Shown: positions 53,856 to 63,280 of the stretch, one piece after another
Layout: each line of letters starts with the position of its first letter
Position numbering within the stretch: the first letter of the stretch is position 1
Source of the DNA: Labrenzia sp. PHM005
Lineage (GTDB): Bacteria; Pseudomonadota; Alphaproteobacteria; Rhizobiales; Stappiaceae
Reading direction: 5' to 3'
DNA length: 64,000 nt
NCBI RefSeq assembly: GCF_006517275.1
Contig: NZ_CP041191.1
Span: 2,227,001-2,291,000, forward strand
Program-made: the position numbers and the translations under genes
Notes under the pieces: generated by a model
The model's input: only the letters and a program-made list of their open reading frames with translations
The model's database searches: none
Told to the model about the DNA's origin: nothing

Positions 53856-56364
53856 CCCAGTGACCGCCCCGATATTCCGACAAAGTGTTCAGCTGCGTCT
53901 GTCGACGGCGATCGCGATCCTGTTTCTGGTGATCCTGTCGATTTCAGCGATTGCGCTGACAACCTTGCGCAATGCGGAGGGCTGGCTGGACATTGTTCAT
54001 CGCGACACATTGGCGGAGGTTTCGCGGGCTCTGGAGCTTTCCAGTGGGGCGGCCGACCTGGCAACGTCTGCACCGTTTCTGATCACGGTGCAGATTCCAG
54101 CCCTGATGGACGCTGAGGTCACGTCTGTTCTGGAAACAATTTCCACGATTGAGGCGATTGCCGGTGACGATCCGGCACTGTCCATTCCTCTTTCACGCAT
54201 GCGAGTCGCAATCCTGGACATGAACCGGGCGGCGTCTCCCAAAAGCGCTCTAGAAACGGAAGTCGCACGGATCGACCGGGATCTGGTACGGCTGCAAAAC
54301 CGGTTCAAACGCCGCGCCAGTATGACCCAAACCACCTTGAACGAACGGCTTTATTGGGCACAGTTGCAGCAATTGACCGCCGAGGCGATTGGTGCGGCGC
54401 GGGCACAGGAAATGATATCGGTCGGTGAATATGGTCGCCGTTTCCAAAAGATCCTCGCAAGTCTCCCGGAGCCGTTGAATGTGGCTATGGAGTCCGGCTT
54501 AAGGGAGCTGAAGAGTGTTCTTGAATACGGACCAGACCATCTTTTTGTGGTCAAACATCGGGCTTTAACCTCATCGCTTGATGCGGAAAATGCGCTATTT
54601 CGGATCAGGCGGGCATCCAATCAACTTACTGCCTATGCGGATAAGAAGGTGGAGGAGGCCGAAGACCGGCTGACCCTTGCTCAGACGCAAACGACGCGAA
54701 ACCTCGTTATTGCCCAAAGGGTGGTGCTTGGGCTGGCATTGCTCAGTTCTCTGATCGCGATCGGCTCTGCCTTGTTTGTCTCCCGGTATGTCGCAGCAAA
54801 TCTACGCCGGATTGCAGAGGCTATGCGGCAGCTCGCGGCGGGTGACTTGCATACCCAATTACAGCCCAACACAAAACAAGACGATGAGATTGGCCAGCTG
54901 TTCGACGCCTTTAATGTGTTTCGTGCCAACGCTCGCAAACTGGAGCGGCATACCAATCTAATCAATCGCCAAAATGCGCTGTTTGCCAACGTGTTTCGCA
55001 ACATCAATGATGGGGTAGCCATCCTGTCTGCCGATGGGAATATCGAAGCTGAAAACGAGAACGTTCGCGCCTTGTTGCGTTTGCCCGAGGCAAAGCCTGG
55101 TGGCAAAGACCTTTTGGTAGACGTAATTGGATCATCAGATTTCCGTCGTGAGGCGACCGAAGCCAGCGTTGTTGGTCTTGAGGAGTACATCCATCCGGCT
55201 GGACATGTGATCGAAATCCGACAATCAAAACTGCCCGACGGAGGCTCGGTTTGGCTGTTTTCGGAAACAACCGAACGCAGAAAGATTGATGAACGCTTGG
55301 AAGAAATCCGCCGCGTTGAATCCCTTGGCAAACTGACAGGGGAAGTTGCTCACGACTTCGGCAATATCCTGTCGACCATTTCCGGTAACATCCATCTCTT
55401 GGAAACAACCAGCACAGACCGGGCGCCCGAGCATCTTCGCAGGATTTCTGCGGCCGTTGACCTTGGAGTTACGCTAACCGAACGGCTGCTTGCTTTTGCG
55501 AGGAAACAACACTTAGAACCCGAGGCAGTCGAAATCGGCACCCTGGTTGAAGGGATGAGCGATCTTTTGGATGTTGCCCTGTCCGACGGCATCAACCTGT
55601 CCCTGGACATTCGCAATTCCTCATTGAGTGCAAAAGTCGATCCGGGGCAGCTTGAGAGTGCGATCTTGAACCTTTGCATCAACGCGGGACAAGCAATTTC
55701 CGATGAAGGCTCTGTTCGAATTTCGGTGTTTGGAGACAACACCGATTTCATCGTTCTGGAAATCACCGACACAGGTTGCGGCATGCCTCCGGATATTTTG
55801 CATCGCGCATCAGAACCATTCTTTACCAAACGCTCTGATGGCGCTGGCACCGGTCTTGGTTTGTCCATGGTGCACGGTTTTGTTCACCAGTCCGGCGGGA
55901 CAATGGAGATTGAAAGCACAGTTGGCCAGGGAACAACAGTCCGGCTGCGCTTCCCGATCCTCAAAGACCTTGGCGACGAAACAGGCCACTTTCATGCGGA
56001 TGGTTTGGCCTTGATTGTCGACGACGACATGGTTTCGGCAGAGAACACGCAAAAAGTTCTGAAGGATTTAGGCTTTGCCACTGAATCAGCACTGACGTTT
56101 TCTGATGGTTTAAGGGCTACGGCAGAGCTGGAGAACATCCGCCTTGTTGTCACGGACTTTTATCTTGATCACGACAAAAGCGGATGGGACTTGGTCCGAG
56201 AGGTTTTGGGGTCGGATGAAAACAGTCATGCGATTCTCATGTCCAGCAAACTGCCCGATGTCGCAGACCTGGATGAGGAGTTGCTACCGCGTTTCGAAAT
56301 GGTGGCAAAACCCATCACGCCAGATGGTTTAAGAGAAGTCCTGAAACGATGGCATCTCATCTAG
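53845..56364 (+). CDS. Hybrid sensor histidine kinase
   Basis: Membrane sensor kinase of about 839 residues. Domain order: a first membrane helix (AIAILFLVILSISAIAL), a ~270-residue mostly helical periplasmic domain similar in layout to TorS-type sensors, a second membrane helix (VLGLALLSSLIAIGSALFV), HAMP, a PAS-like domain (ANVFRNINDGVAILSADGNI), a HisKA domain with phosphoacceptor His503 (GEVAHDFGN), an HATPase_c domain (NLCINAGQAI, DTGCGMP, GTGLGLSMVHGF) and a C-terminal receiver with Asp771 (VVTDFYLD). No separate HPt domain is seen. Start is uncertain: ATG 53845 overlaps the regulator stop; ATG 53830 is also in frame. It pairs with the response regulator upstream. Confidence 0.9.
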   Translation: MASNPVTAPIFRQSVQLRLSTAIAILFLVILSISAIALTTLRNAEGWLDIVHRDTLAEVSRALELSSGAADLATSAPFLITVQIPALMDAEVTSVLETISTIEAIAGDDPALSIPLSRMRVAILDMNRAASPKSALETEVARIDRDLVRLQNRFKRRASMTQTTLNERLYWAQLQQLTAEAIGAARAQEMISVGEYGRRFQKILASLPEPLNVAMESGLRELKSVLEYGPDHLFVVKHRALTSSLDAENALFRIRRASNQLTAYADKKVEEAEDRLTLAQTQTTRNLVIAQRVVLGLALLSSLIAIGSALFVSRYVAANLRRIAEAMRQLAAGDLHTQLQPNTKQDDEIGQLFDAFNVFRANARKLERHTNLINRQNALFANVFRNINDGVAILSADGNIEAENENVRALLRLPEAKPGGKDLLVDVIGSSDFRREATEASVVGLEEYIHPAGHVIEIRQSKLPDGGSVWLFSETTERRKIDERLEEIRRVESLGKLTGEVAHDFGNILSTISGNIHLLETTSTDRAPEHLRRISAAVDLGVTLTERLLAFARKQHLEPEAVEIGTLVEGMSDLLDVALSDGINLSLDIRNSSLSAKVDPGQLESAILNLCINAGQAISDEGSVRISVFGDNTDFIVLEITDTGCGMPPDILHRASEPFFTKRSDGAGTGLGLSMVHGFVHQSGGTMEIESTVGQGTTVRLRFPILKDLGDETGHFHADGLALIVDDDMVSAENTQKVLKDLGFATESALTFSDGLRATAELENIRLVVTDFYLDHDKSGWDLVREVLGSDENSHAILMSSKLPDVADLDEELLPRFEMVAKPITPDGLREVLKRWHLI

Positions 56365-56423
56365 GGTCTTGTGTTTGGCCGTCCAGTTGATGCCCGGTGC
56401 GTTTGTGCTCCGTTATCTCTTAA

Positions 56424-59400
56424 TCATGATGCTTGCTGAACAGCTTTGGGAGCATCCGAAAAAATCAAGCGCCGGATGTCATTCGAAATGGCCAGTAGCA
56501 CTGGGATCAGGATCAAGGTGATCAGTGTCGCGAAGATTTCGCCGTAGGCGAGTGACACCGCTGCCGGGACAAGATACCGGGCCTGTTCTGAGGTTTCGCT
56601 CATCAATGGAATAAGGCCGACGACTGTGGTGGCAGTTGTCAAGAAAATCGCCTGAAACCGGGCAATGCCGCTGTTTATTACAGCGTCTTCATGCGCCACA
56701 CCCTCTTCTCGAGACTGAACGTAGTGGGTCATCATTACCAGAGAGTCGTTCACCACCACGCCGGTTAGCGCAAGTACGCCAAAAAACGACAACAATGAGA
56801 ATGGTAGGTCCATGACTGTATGGCCGATGACCGCACCAACAAATCCGAACGGCACAACCGACATGATGATCAGCGGTTTCCAATACGATTTTAGCGGGAT
56901 GGCCATCAGGATGTAGATCAGCAGACAGGCGATCAGAAACGCACGCAGCAAACCGCCTCTCATCTCGCCGATTTCCTCCAGCTCGCCGCCCGCATCGATT
57001 GTGAGGCCGGGGTATTTTGCTTCCAGGTTTCGCGAAAACTCACCAAAGATGGTTTCGGCAACCTCTTCCGGAGCGACGATTTCTCGATTGATATCGGCCA
57101 TGACTGTTGTGATCAGAGCGCCATTGCGCCGCTGGATTCGTTCTGGAACATAACTGGCCTCAATGTCGGCAACAGCGGAGAGCGGGATCCAAGTACCCTT
57201 GCTGCTTTTGAGCTGAAGATCCATCAGGTCTTCAATCCGGTCCCGCGCGCTCAGCGCATTTCGAACCACAACGCGCACTTCTGCATCTCCGCGCTGAATT
57301 CGTTGGGCTTCGCCGCCACCAAAGGCGTAGCCGATTTGGCTGGCCAGCAATTCAGATGTAAAACCCAATGATCTGGCTTCGGGCTTGAGGCGGAGGCGCA
57401 ACTCAGGCTGTCCGGTTAGGATAGTGTCTCTTGTGTTGGAGACACCATCAAACTGATCCAGTTTTTCTCTGACGTCGCGGCTTGCCAGTTCCAAAAGCTG
57501 ACGATCCTTTGCAAGTAGCCGGATCTGGAAACCGCCCCCAAAATTTTCAAAGGCGGAAAAGGTTATCTCCGATACCCCTTCCAACGACCCAATGCGGGAT
57601 TTCCAGGCTTCAAGAATGTCCGTTGTGGTCAGATTGGGCCGTTCCGCAGATGGCGTCAGTTCCATATAGAGTTCTGCGGTTGTTGCGCCTGTGACAAACG
57701 CAAAGACGTGTGCGACTGGGCCGGCTCCTGCAGGCGTTTTCAAATCCGAGTCCTGGTCAACTGAAAACGCCGCCTTTTCTATAACCAAGACGTTATTCTT
57801 CGTAAGGTGAGCCGGGGCACGTTGATCCATTTGAAGTGCCACCGAAATTACCTGGCCCGGAACATTCGGAAAGAACACAGACTTGATCTGCCCCTTTGCC
57901 ATCAGTCCAAATACCAGGCTGGCTACCGCGATAAAGGCAATCAAAACTGCATACCTGTTGGCCAGCGCCCAACGCAGTGACGGTGCATAAATCCGGTCAC
58001 GAAAAGCTCTCAACCCGGATTGAGCGATGCCTTGCAGTCTTCCCCAAATCCGAGAAAACACTCCAGGATTTTTGGTCTCTTTGGTGTTGAGGTGCGCCAA
58101 ATGCGCCGGCAAAATCAGCTTGCTTTCTATCAGCGAAAACAACAGGGCCAGGATCACAACACCTGCAAAGCCAGCCAGCACCTTTCCGAGCGGGCTTTGA
58201 ATAAGAAGCAATGGAAAGAACGCTGCGACTGTGGTCAGGACACCAAAGACAGTGGCAACGGAAACCTTCTCAACACCGATTTCTGTGCCCTTTATCGGAT
58301 CGGCGAACTTCCGGCGCTGCTCGTGAACACTTTCACCGACTACAACCGCATCATCGACCAGAATACCGAGCACGATAATGAAACCGAATGTCGTGATGTC
58401 ATTGAGCGAATAGTCGATCCATCCGCTGGTGGATACAGCAAATGCACCTGCCAGCGAGATGGGAATTCCCATGGCAACCCAGAACGCCAGTTTCACGTTC
58501 AAGAAAAGAGCCAGCATGAGCGTCACAAGGATCAAACCCTGGACAGCGCTGCTTGAGAGGAGCTGCAAGCGATCTGAAATGTAGTCGCGCGAATTGCCCC
58601 AAATTGCAATTGTCACACCCTGCGGCAGCCGTTTCGAGATATTCGCGACGACTTGTTCGGCTGCATCTGACACCTGCAAGAGGTTGTCTTTGCGGCCTAT
58701 CAGAACCTCCATGCCAACCGATGGCTTTTGATTGAAACGGGTTTCGATCGGGACTTCCTCGAAACCGTCCGTGATGGTTGCGATCTCGCCAAGTCGTGTC
58801 GACGTACCATCCGGCCAGGTTACAATCGCAATGTCTTCAAAATCACGGACAGAGTAGGCCTGACTATCGGCGCGCAGTGTAATGTCCCCACCTTCAGTGC
58901 GCAGCGTTCCGCCTTGAAAAAACAAAGACGATTGCTGAATGCGTTCCATCACATCCGAAATGGTCAAATTCAAACGTTGCAGAGTCCCAGGTGCGAACTC
59001 GATTGCGATCTCTTGGGTTTGAAGACCCCAATTGTCGATCCGGGATATTTCTGGGTCAGCAAGCAGGTCGGCCCGCAATTCCCGAGCGATGGTTTGAAGC
59101 GTTTTCAGATCGGTTTCGCCATACACCTGCACGTAAAGCGCTGGCAGATCAAAATTGTTTGTTTCGATAACCGGGCGCCTTGCATCCTTGGGCAGGTCGT
59201 AGATGCTGTCGACCTTGAGACGGACATTGTCGAGCAGCTTCTGCAGCTTTGATCCGTTGGTTTTTTGAATTGAAACCACGGAGAGACCAGGTTGGGTTTC
59301 GGATCGGACCGATTTGACGCCTTCCAATCCCTCGACAGCCTTTTCGATTTTACGTGTAATCTGCTCGTCGATTTGGGCGGTGTGTGCGTTGGGAAAGGAT

Positions 59401-59549
59401 GTGGCGACAGTAACGATATCTGCCGGGATTTTCGGAAACCCTTCGATACGAACCGTCAAAAGGGATGACACACCGACAAAGAGGATGAAGATCATCAGCA
59501 GGTTTGCCGCGACAGGGTTCCGGATGAACCAATTCGTGAGCCACGTCAT
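56424..59549 (-). CDS. RND efflux transporter permease
   Basis: Hydrophobe/amphiphile efflux-type RND pump of 1041 residues, within the AcrB/MexB size range, in the inner membrane. Twelve helices in two halves are visible, with a helix-4 motif GILVDDAVVVGESVHE containing the proton-relay Asp-Asp pair, a second-half ALTGVVVNDSLVMMTHYV helix and large periplasmic loops. Start at 59549 overlaps the adaptor gene by 4 bp. Substrates are unknown; the sequence belongs to the branch of less characterised efflux RND permeases rather than AcrB itself. Confidence 0.9.
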   Translation of the reverse strand: MTWLTNWFIRNPVAANLLMIFILFVGVSSLLTVRIEGFPKIPADIVTVATSFPNAHTAQIDEQITRKIEKAVEGLEGVKSVRSETQPGLSVVSIQKTNGSKLQKLLDNVRLKVDSIYDLPKDARRPVIETNNFDLPALYVQVYGETDLKTLQTIARELRADLLADPEISRIDNWGLQTQEIAIEFAPGTLQRLNLTISDVMERIQQSSLFFQGGTLRTEGGDITLRADSQAYSVRDFEDIAIVTWPDGTSTRLGEIATITDGFEEVPIETRFNQKPSVGMEVLIGRKDNLLQVSDAAEQVVANISKRLPQGVTIAIWGNSRDYISDRLQLLSSSAVQGLILVTLMLALFLNVKLAFWVAMGIPISLAGAFAVSTSGWIDYSLNDITTFGFIIVLGILVDDAVVVGESVHEQRRKFADPIKGTEIGVEKVSVATVFGVLTTVAAFFPLLLIQSPLGKVLAGFAGVVILALLFSLIESKLILPAHLAHLNTKETKNPGVFSRIWGRLQGIAQSGLRAFRDRIYAPSLRWALANRYAVLIAFIAVASLVFGLMAKGQIKSVFFPNVPGQVISVALQMDQRAPAHLTKNNVLVIEKAAFSVDQDSDLKTPAGAGPVAHVFAFVTGATTAELYMELTPSAERPNLTTTDILEAWKSRIGSLEGVSEITFSAFENFGGGFQIRLLAKDRQLLELASRDVREKLDQFDGVSNTRDTILTGQPELRLRLKPEARSLGFTSELLASQIGYAFGGGEAQRIQRGDAEVRVVVRNALSARDRIEDLMDLQLKSSKGTWIPLSAVADIEASYVPERIQRRNGALITTVMADINREIVAPEEVAETIFGEFSRNLEAKYPGLTIDAGGELEEIGEMRGGLLRAFLIACLLIYILMAIPLKSYWKPLIIMSVVPFGFVGAVIGHTVMDLPFSLLSFFGVLALTGVVVNDSLVMMTHYVQSREEGVAHEDAVINSGIARFQAIFLTTATTVVGLIPLMSETSEQARYLVPAAVSLAYGEIFATLITLILIPVLLAISNDIRRLIFSDAPKAVQQAS

Positions 59550-60682
59550 TGGCCAGCCTCCCGCTTTACAGGCTCGACTTTTTGTCCCGGCAGGTAGGCA
59601 CTCATTGGCAAGGATACAACACGGAAATCTTCATGTTTCCGCAAGAAATCGGGCACTCTAACTACAACTGCGCCATTGTCACGAAACAGTGGCCGTGCCT
59701 CGAACCGTTGAAGCCGGTCTGTGTCGTCGAGAAACCAGACAAACCCATTTTGGGTGAGCGCACTTTCAGGAATGCGGAGTGTTTGTTCAAGCGCCCGTCC
59801 GGGCAAATTGACCCGGACAAAGGCGCCAGGCAGGATGGCGGTTTCGGTTGCCCGCTCGACCTCGAGAAAAAGTTGGTATTTGCGCGACTGCGGATCGAGA
59901 AATCCGCCGCCCTGACGCACCTTGGCGGTTCCAATTTTTTGATCGGTATCGCTGTAGACTGTGACGCCTAGAGATTGCCAGTTCCGGTTCAGCAAAGACC
60001 AATCCCGTGCGCCGACGGACGCCTGTATGTCTAGCAGACTATCGTCCAAAACACTGAAAAGGACATCGCCTTCATTGACGGTCGCACCAGGGCTAACGTT
60101 TCGTTTTGTTACAATAGCGGGAAAGGGCGCGCGTAAAAGAGTCGAGCTTAGATCGTAGTCTGCCGCCGCAACTCGCGCTTCAGCAGCGCTTACAGCACGT
60201 TCGGCGACCCGAACTTCAGGGATGTGAACCGCCATTTCGGGCGGCTGCCGGTCGGGATTAACCGCGCGCCAGTCTTTCAAGGCAATCGTGTGTTTGTTTT
60301 TCTTCTTGCGGAGTTCAAACTGGGCGTTTTCAAGAACCGAACGTGCATCTGACAAGCTGGCTACATATGGAGCGTCTTCCAATTGTAAGAGAACATCGCC
60401 TTTGGAAACGCGGGATCCGGCCAAAGCGACAGGGACTGCATCACTCACAATTCCGGAAACGCGGGAGCGTAAGTCGACTTGCCAACGCGGTGTTACTTCT
60501 GCAAAAACACTGACCGACCCGGTATGTGCGCCGATTTGCGCAGTGATTACCGTAACTTGGCGCAACGGCTGTTGAGCCGCCGCAGTCTCAACGTCAGCGG
60601 TGTCTTCCAGTACGGTCAACACACCCAAGACCCCGGCCAATGCAAGACAAGCAAGGCCAATCCAAAGAGCTTTTCTTATCAT
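59546..60682 (-). CDS. RND efflux periplasmic adaptor (HlyD family)
   Basis: Membrane-fusion protein of 378 residues linking the RND pump to an outer-membrane channel. It has an N-terminal hydrophobic anchor (ALWIGLACLALAGVLGVL), a lipoyl-like half domain (SVFAEVTPRWQVDLRSRVSG, GDVLLQLEDA), a coiled-coil hairpin (about residues 110-175), the second lipoyl half (LRAPFPAIVTKRNVSPGATV) and a beta-barrel domain. ATG at 60682 is used; the in-frame TTG just upstream is unlikely. Precedes the RND gene with a 4-bp overlap. No outer-membrane TolC-type gene is in the window. Confidence 0.88.
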   Translation of the reverse strand: MIRKALWIGLACLALAGVLGVLTVLEDTADVETAAAQQPLRQVTVITAQIGAHTGSVSVFAEVTPRWQVDLRSRVSGIVSDAVPVALAGSRVSKGDVLLQLEDAPYVASLSDARSVLENAQFELRKKKNKHTIALKDWRAVNPDRQPPEMAVHIPEVRVAERAVSAAEARVAAADYDLSSTLLRAPFPAIVTKRNVSPGATVNEGDVLFSVLDDSLLDIQASVGARDWSLLNRNWQSLGVTVYSDTDQKIGTAKVRQGGGFLDPQSRKYQLFLEVERATETAILPGAFVRVNLPGRALEQTLRIPESALTQNGFVWFLDDTDRLQRFEARPLFRDNGAVVVRVPDFLRKHEDFRVVSLPMSAYLPGQKVEPVKREAGQ

Positions 60683-60738
60683 CAAGTATCTCCGCGAGAC
60701 GCGAAGCCATCAAAAAGGCAACGGACTGCTCTCGCCGT

Positions 60739-61197
60739 CTATTCTGGAATTGGGCAGGGTTGTTCATGTGTCTGGACTTTTTGCCAAACCATGTCAGTGG
60801 CCATCCATTGATTTCCCGACCAGGCGCGCAGCTTCATCGTTTCACCAAAAGTCGTCGCTGAGAGATTGAAGACTTCCTCCGTGGATGGATCGAGAACCTT
60901 GCCATTGATCCACGATTGTCTTGCGGGATCCCAGACGAGGTCCCAAAGGAGGGGCAAATCGCACAACGCGTTTTTATGCTGGGCTAGGTTCCTATCTGTT
61001 ACTGCGCCTGGCAGACCGGCGATTATGCCGCAGAGTGTTTTGCTTCCTGCTTTGCAAGGACCTGTCGCAACGACAATCCCGCGGTCATCAGTGAGCCATA
61101 GCGCTTCCGGCGGTTCCTCGGCCATTAGAGGTGAAGAGGCAAAGCAGGATGCGAGCATTCCGCCTGTATATGCCAAGGTCGTAACGATGTTAGCCAA
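60739..61197 (-). CDS. DUF2147-domain secreted protein
   Basis: Small secreted protein of about 150 residues with a hydrophobic N-terminus, cleavage probably after LMA, and a C-terminal domain whose pattern (WLTDDRGIVVATGPCK, LCGIIAG, NGKVLDPSTEEVFNLSA, MKLRAWSG) fits DUF2147. The Cys pair and the terminal Cys near the end are also seen in that family. Function unknown; family members are envelope-associated. The start is uncertain: a TTG at 61197 overlaps the stop of the upstream gene and gives a plausible signal peptide; ATG at 61239 would overlap by 50 bp and ATG at 61158 would remove most of the signal. It lies between the ABC membrane domain and the RND pair on the same strand. Confidence 0.65.
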   Translation of the reverse strand: MANIVTTLAYTGGMLASCFASSPLMAEEPPEALWLTDDRGIVVATGPCKAGSKTLCGIIAGLPGAVTDRNLAQHKNALCDLPLLWDLVWDPARQSWINGKVLDPSTEEVFNLSATTFGETMKLRAWSGNQWMATDMVWQKVQTHEQPCPIPE

Positions 61198-62050
61198 GGG
61201 ATAGATCTCCACTTGAGTTGATACGCCGGGTGATTTCATTGAGGCGAGACCAGCTTTGCAGCGCTATCGGCAGCATCAAAGCTGCTTCGACATACTCCCA
61301 GGAGTAGCTTGCAATGGAAAAAATCCGCCCGGCGGTGATGCCAGGCAAGCCGGCCGCTTGATAAAGGTTGAAAGCGATAAATCCGATCTGAAGCAGAAAG
61401 ATCCCGCCGTAGACCACGGCTTCTGTGTCGGAGATTGCAACTTCATGCCGGCGCAAAGCGCGCAGATGCTGATAAACTCCTAGCAGCTTACCTTTCGCGA
61501 GCACATCCACTTGTTGTTCGCGTTGCTCGTTGAGGCGGCTGTTCACGTTGTAGAACCGCCTGTGGAAGCAGCCATAAACAAGCAGCATACCGGCAATCAC
61601 CAAGATCGATGACAAGCCCAGAGCAGGGTCGAAGTAAGTGAGGACTGCCAGGCTAACACCTATCTGAATGAAGGCGGTTATCAATTGCGGGGCTTCCTCC
61701 TCCAGGAAATCCACAAACTCCCGGGACATGTCGATGCGGGCGTTCCGTTTTGAGATCTGCAGAGCGGAGGAGCGCCGATGCAATTCAGCGCCAAGATGCA
61801 ACCGGATCGTTCCATAGGCGCGTGTATCGTAAATCCGCCGTCCGACTGCGATGACACCCAGACCGCCGAGGGTTGCGACCATCCAGCCGAGTTCGGTCAC
61901 TTTGCCTGCAAGAAGGCCGTCGATGGACCAACCGATTAACAACGGGATCAAGGCGATCAGGATGTTTTCCGCAATAACGATTGTCCAGGTGAGCGCGATA
62001 CGTGCCCGAAAGGTTTGCAAAATGTAGGTGAGATCTATCGGGATCCGCAT
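61190..62050 (-). CDS. ABC transporter six-TM domain protein without ATPase domain
   Basis: Protein of 286 residues that matches only the membrane half (type-1 six-helix domain) of an ABC exporter: helices at about TWTIVIAENILIALIPLLI, MVATLGGLGVIAVG, a pair near VSLAVLTYFDPALGL and ILVIAGMLLVYG, and two near the C-terminus. It ends just after the sixth helix (SWSRLNEITRRI) where an ATPase domain would normally begin. The stop is real in the sequence and no ATPase remnant follows, since the next 500 bp encode the DUF2147 protein. Such stand-alone six-TM proteins are known in databases but not characterised. ATG at 62050 preferred over TTG at 62068. Confidence 0.8.
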   Translation of the reverse strand: MRIPIDLTYILQTFRARIALTWTIVIAENILIALIPLLIGWSIDGLLAGKVTELGWMVATLGGLGVIAVGRRIYDTRAYGTIRLHLGAELHRRSSALQISKRNARIDMSREFVDFLEEEAPQLITAFIQIGVSLAVLTYFDPALGLSSILVIAGMLLVYGCFHRRFYNVNSRLNEQREQQVDVLAKGKLLGVYQHLRALRRHEVAISDTEAVVYGGIFLLQIGFIAFNLYQAAGLPGITAGRIFSIASYSWEYVEAALMLPIALQSWSRLNEITRRINSSGDLSLG

Positions 62051-62132
62051 GGTCAATCGTCTCTGCAATAGTCGTCCGCAAATTTTTGAGATGCCCGCTC
62101 TTTAACTACCTCAGAGAGTGATTTGCAAAGAG

Positions 62133-62142
62133 CGAACGTTCG
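62133..62142. promoter_or_regulatory. 10-bp palindrome upstream of six-TM gene
   Basis: CGAACGTTCG is a perfect palindrome 82 bp upstream of the six-TM gene; on the minus strand it is preceded by TATATACTGAACG, a likely -10 region. The GAACGAACGTTCG form resembles TetR/AcrR-family operators that control efflux genes. No TetR gene is in the window. Confidence 0.45.
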
Positions 62143-62193
62143 TTCAGTATATAAGCAGGAGAAATCCGATCCGCAATAGCTGGTGCGAGATGA

Positions 62194-62232
62194 AAAAGCC
62201 GAAAAGCCTGTTAGTTCGCTTATCCGGCTTTT
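62194..62232 (-). terminator. Rho-independent terminator after rpiR-type gene
   Basis: AAAAGCCG (62194-62201) pairs with CGGCTTTT (62225-62232); on the minus strand, after the RpiR gene, the stem ends in CTTTTTC. The loop is long (23 nt), but the stem and T-run fit termination of the regulator transcript. Confidence 0.5.
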
Positions 62233-62317
62233 GAGTGGGCGGAGTTAATTGGAGTGTCTGGTCGCCTCTGCAGTGCGATTCACGCAGAACGAATGTTGAG
62301 ATCTGCGCGCTTGCGCA

Positions 62318-63280
62318 TCAATCTCCAAGCGGTTGAGGTCCGGTGCGGCCGTGATAGGCTGTAAGAGATGCTCGAATGCGCCTGAGGTTTTCCTTTGTTG
62401 TCTCAGCCGCTTCCTGCGCCACAGAAGTTGCCAGCGCATCTACGATCACCAAATGCACATAGCGCGAGGCCGTTGGTTTGAAGATGGCCCGGTCTTCTGG
62501 AACGTCGATCAGGATCGGGATCTTTGCGGCATTTGCCAACCGGGTATTCGGCTTGGTAATGCAAATTGTTGTCGCCCCATATCCATTGGCGATTTCTGCC
62601 GCACCGACGATCGCGTCAGCTTCGCCGCTTGCAGAGACCAAAAACAGGGTGTCTCCCGGGCCAAGCGTCGCCGCGCGCATTTGTAAAAGATAACTGTCGC
62701 TAACGTGAAACGATGGGATCCCGAGGCGAAAAAAACGGTTGGCCGCTTCTTGAGTGATCATCGAAGAGCCGCCGCCGATGCCCGCAAAAAGGATTTGCTT
62801 GGTTTCCAGAATTACATCTTTCGCAACATCGAGTGCGCTCGTTTGCATTTGTTTGCGGAGCGTGCCGACAGACGCGTACAGAGCGCCAATAACCTGATCA
62901 ATTGCTGTGTCTGTATCCGGCAGCTCCGGAATGGCGCTGGCGCTCATGTATTGCGCGCTCACAGCCAAGTTCTGCACCAGTCGCAGTTTGAAATCCTTGA
63001 AACCTGAACATCCTAAGCTACGGCAGAACCGGATGACGGTCGGTTTGCTGACCTCGCAATGATGTGCCAAGTCACCAATCGTCATTCCGCTGATCGCATC
63101 CAGGTGGTTCTTGACGTAGGTTGCGACCCGTTGCTCCTGTGCAGCAAATTTCCCATCCAGATTATTCAGCGCTGAAATCACGTCAAACACGCCTGGGCCG
63201 CCTTTTTGAGGCGGCTGCATTGGGTTGTTGGTCGCGTCTTGTGTTTGAGTTTCGAGCGTCGAGTCAGGTTCATAAGTCAT
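62318..63280 (-). CDS. RpiR/MurR-family transcriptional regulator
   Basis: RpiR-type regulator of 320 residues. After an unconserved N-terminal ~30 residues comes the HTH_6 domain (FAAQEQRVATYVKNHLDAIS, IGDLAHHCEVSKPTVIRFCR), and residues ~140-300 form a SIS sugar-phosphate-binding domain (ILFAGIGGGSSMITQEAAN, DTLFLVSASGEADAIVGAAE). It probably senses a phosphosugar or related acid. It is divergent from a TRAP transporter operon, and repeated ATGTAAC elements in the shared region are likely its sites. Confidence 0.88.
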   Translation of the reverse strand: MTYEPDSTLETQTQDATNNPMQPPQKGGPGVFDVISALNNLDGKFAAQEQRVATYVKNHLDAISGMTIGDLAHHCEVSKPTVIRFCRSLGCSGFKDFKLRLVQNLAVSAQYMSASAIPELPDTDTAIDQVIGALYASVGTLRKQMQTSALDVAKDVILETKQILFAGIGGGSSMITQEAANRFFRLGIPSFHVSDSYLLQMRAATLGPGDTLFLVSASGEADAIVGAAEIANGYGATTICITKPNTRLANAAKIPILIDVPEDRAIFKPTASRYVHLVIVDALATSVAQEAAETTKENLRRIRASLTAYHGRTGPQPLGD

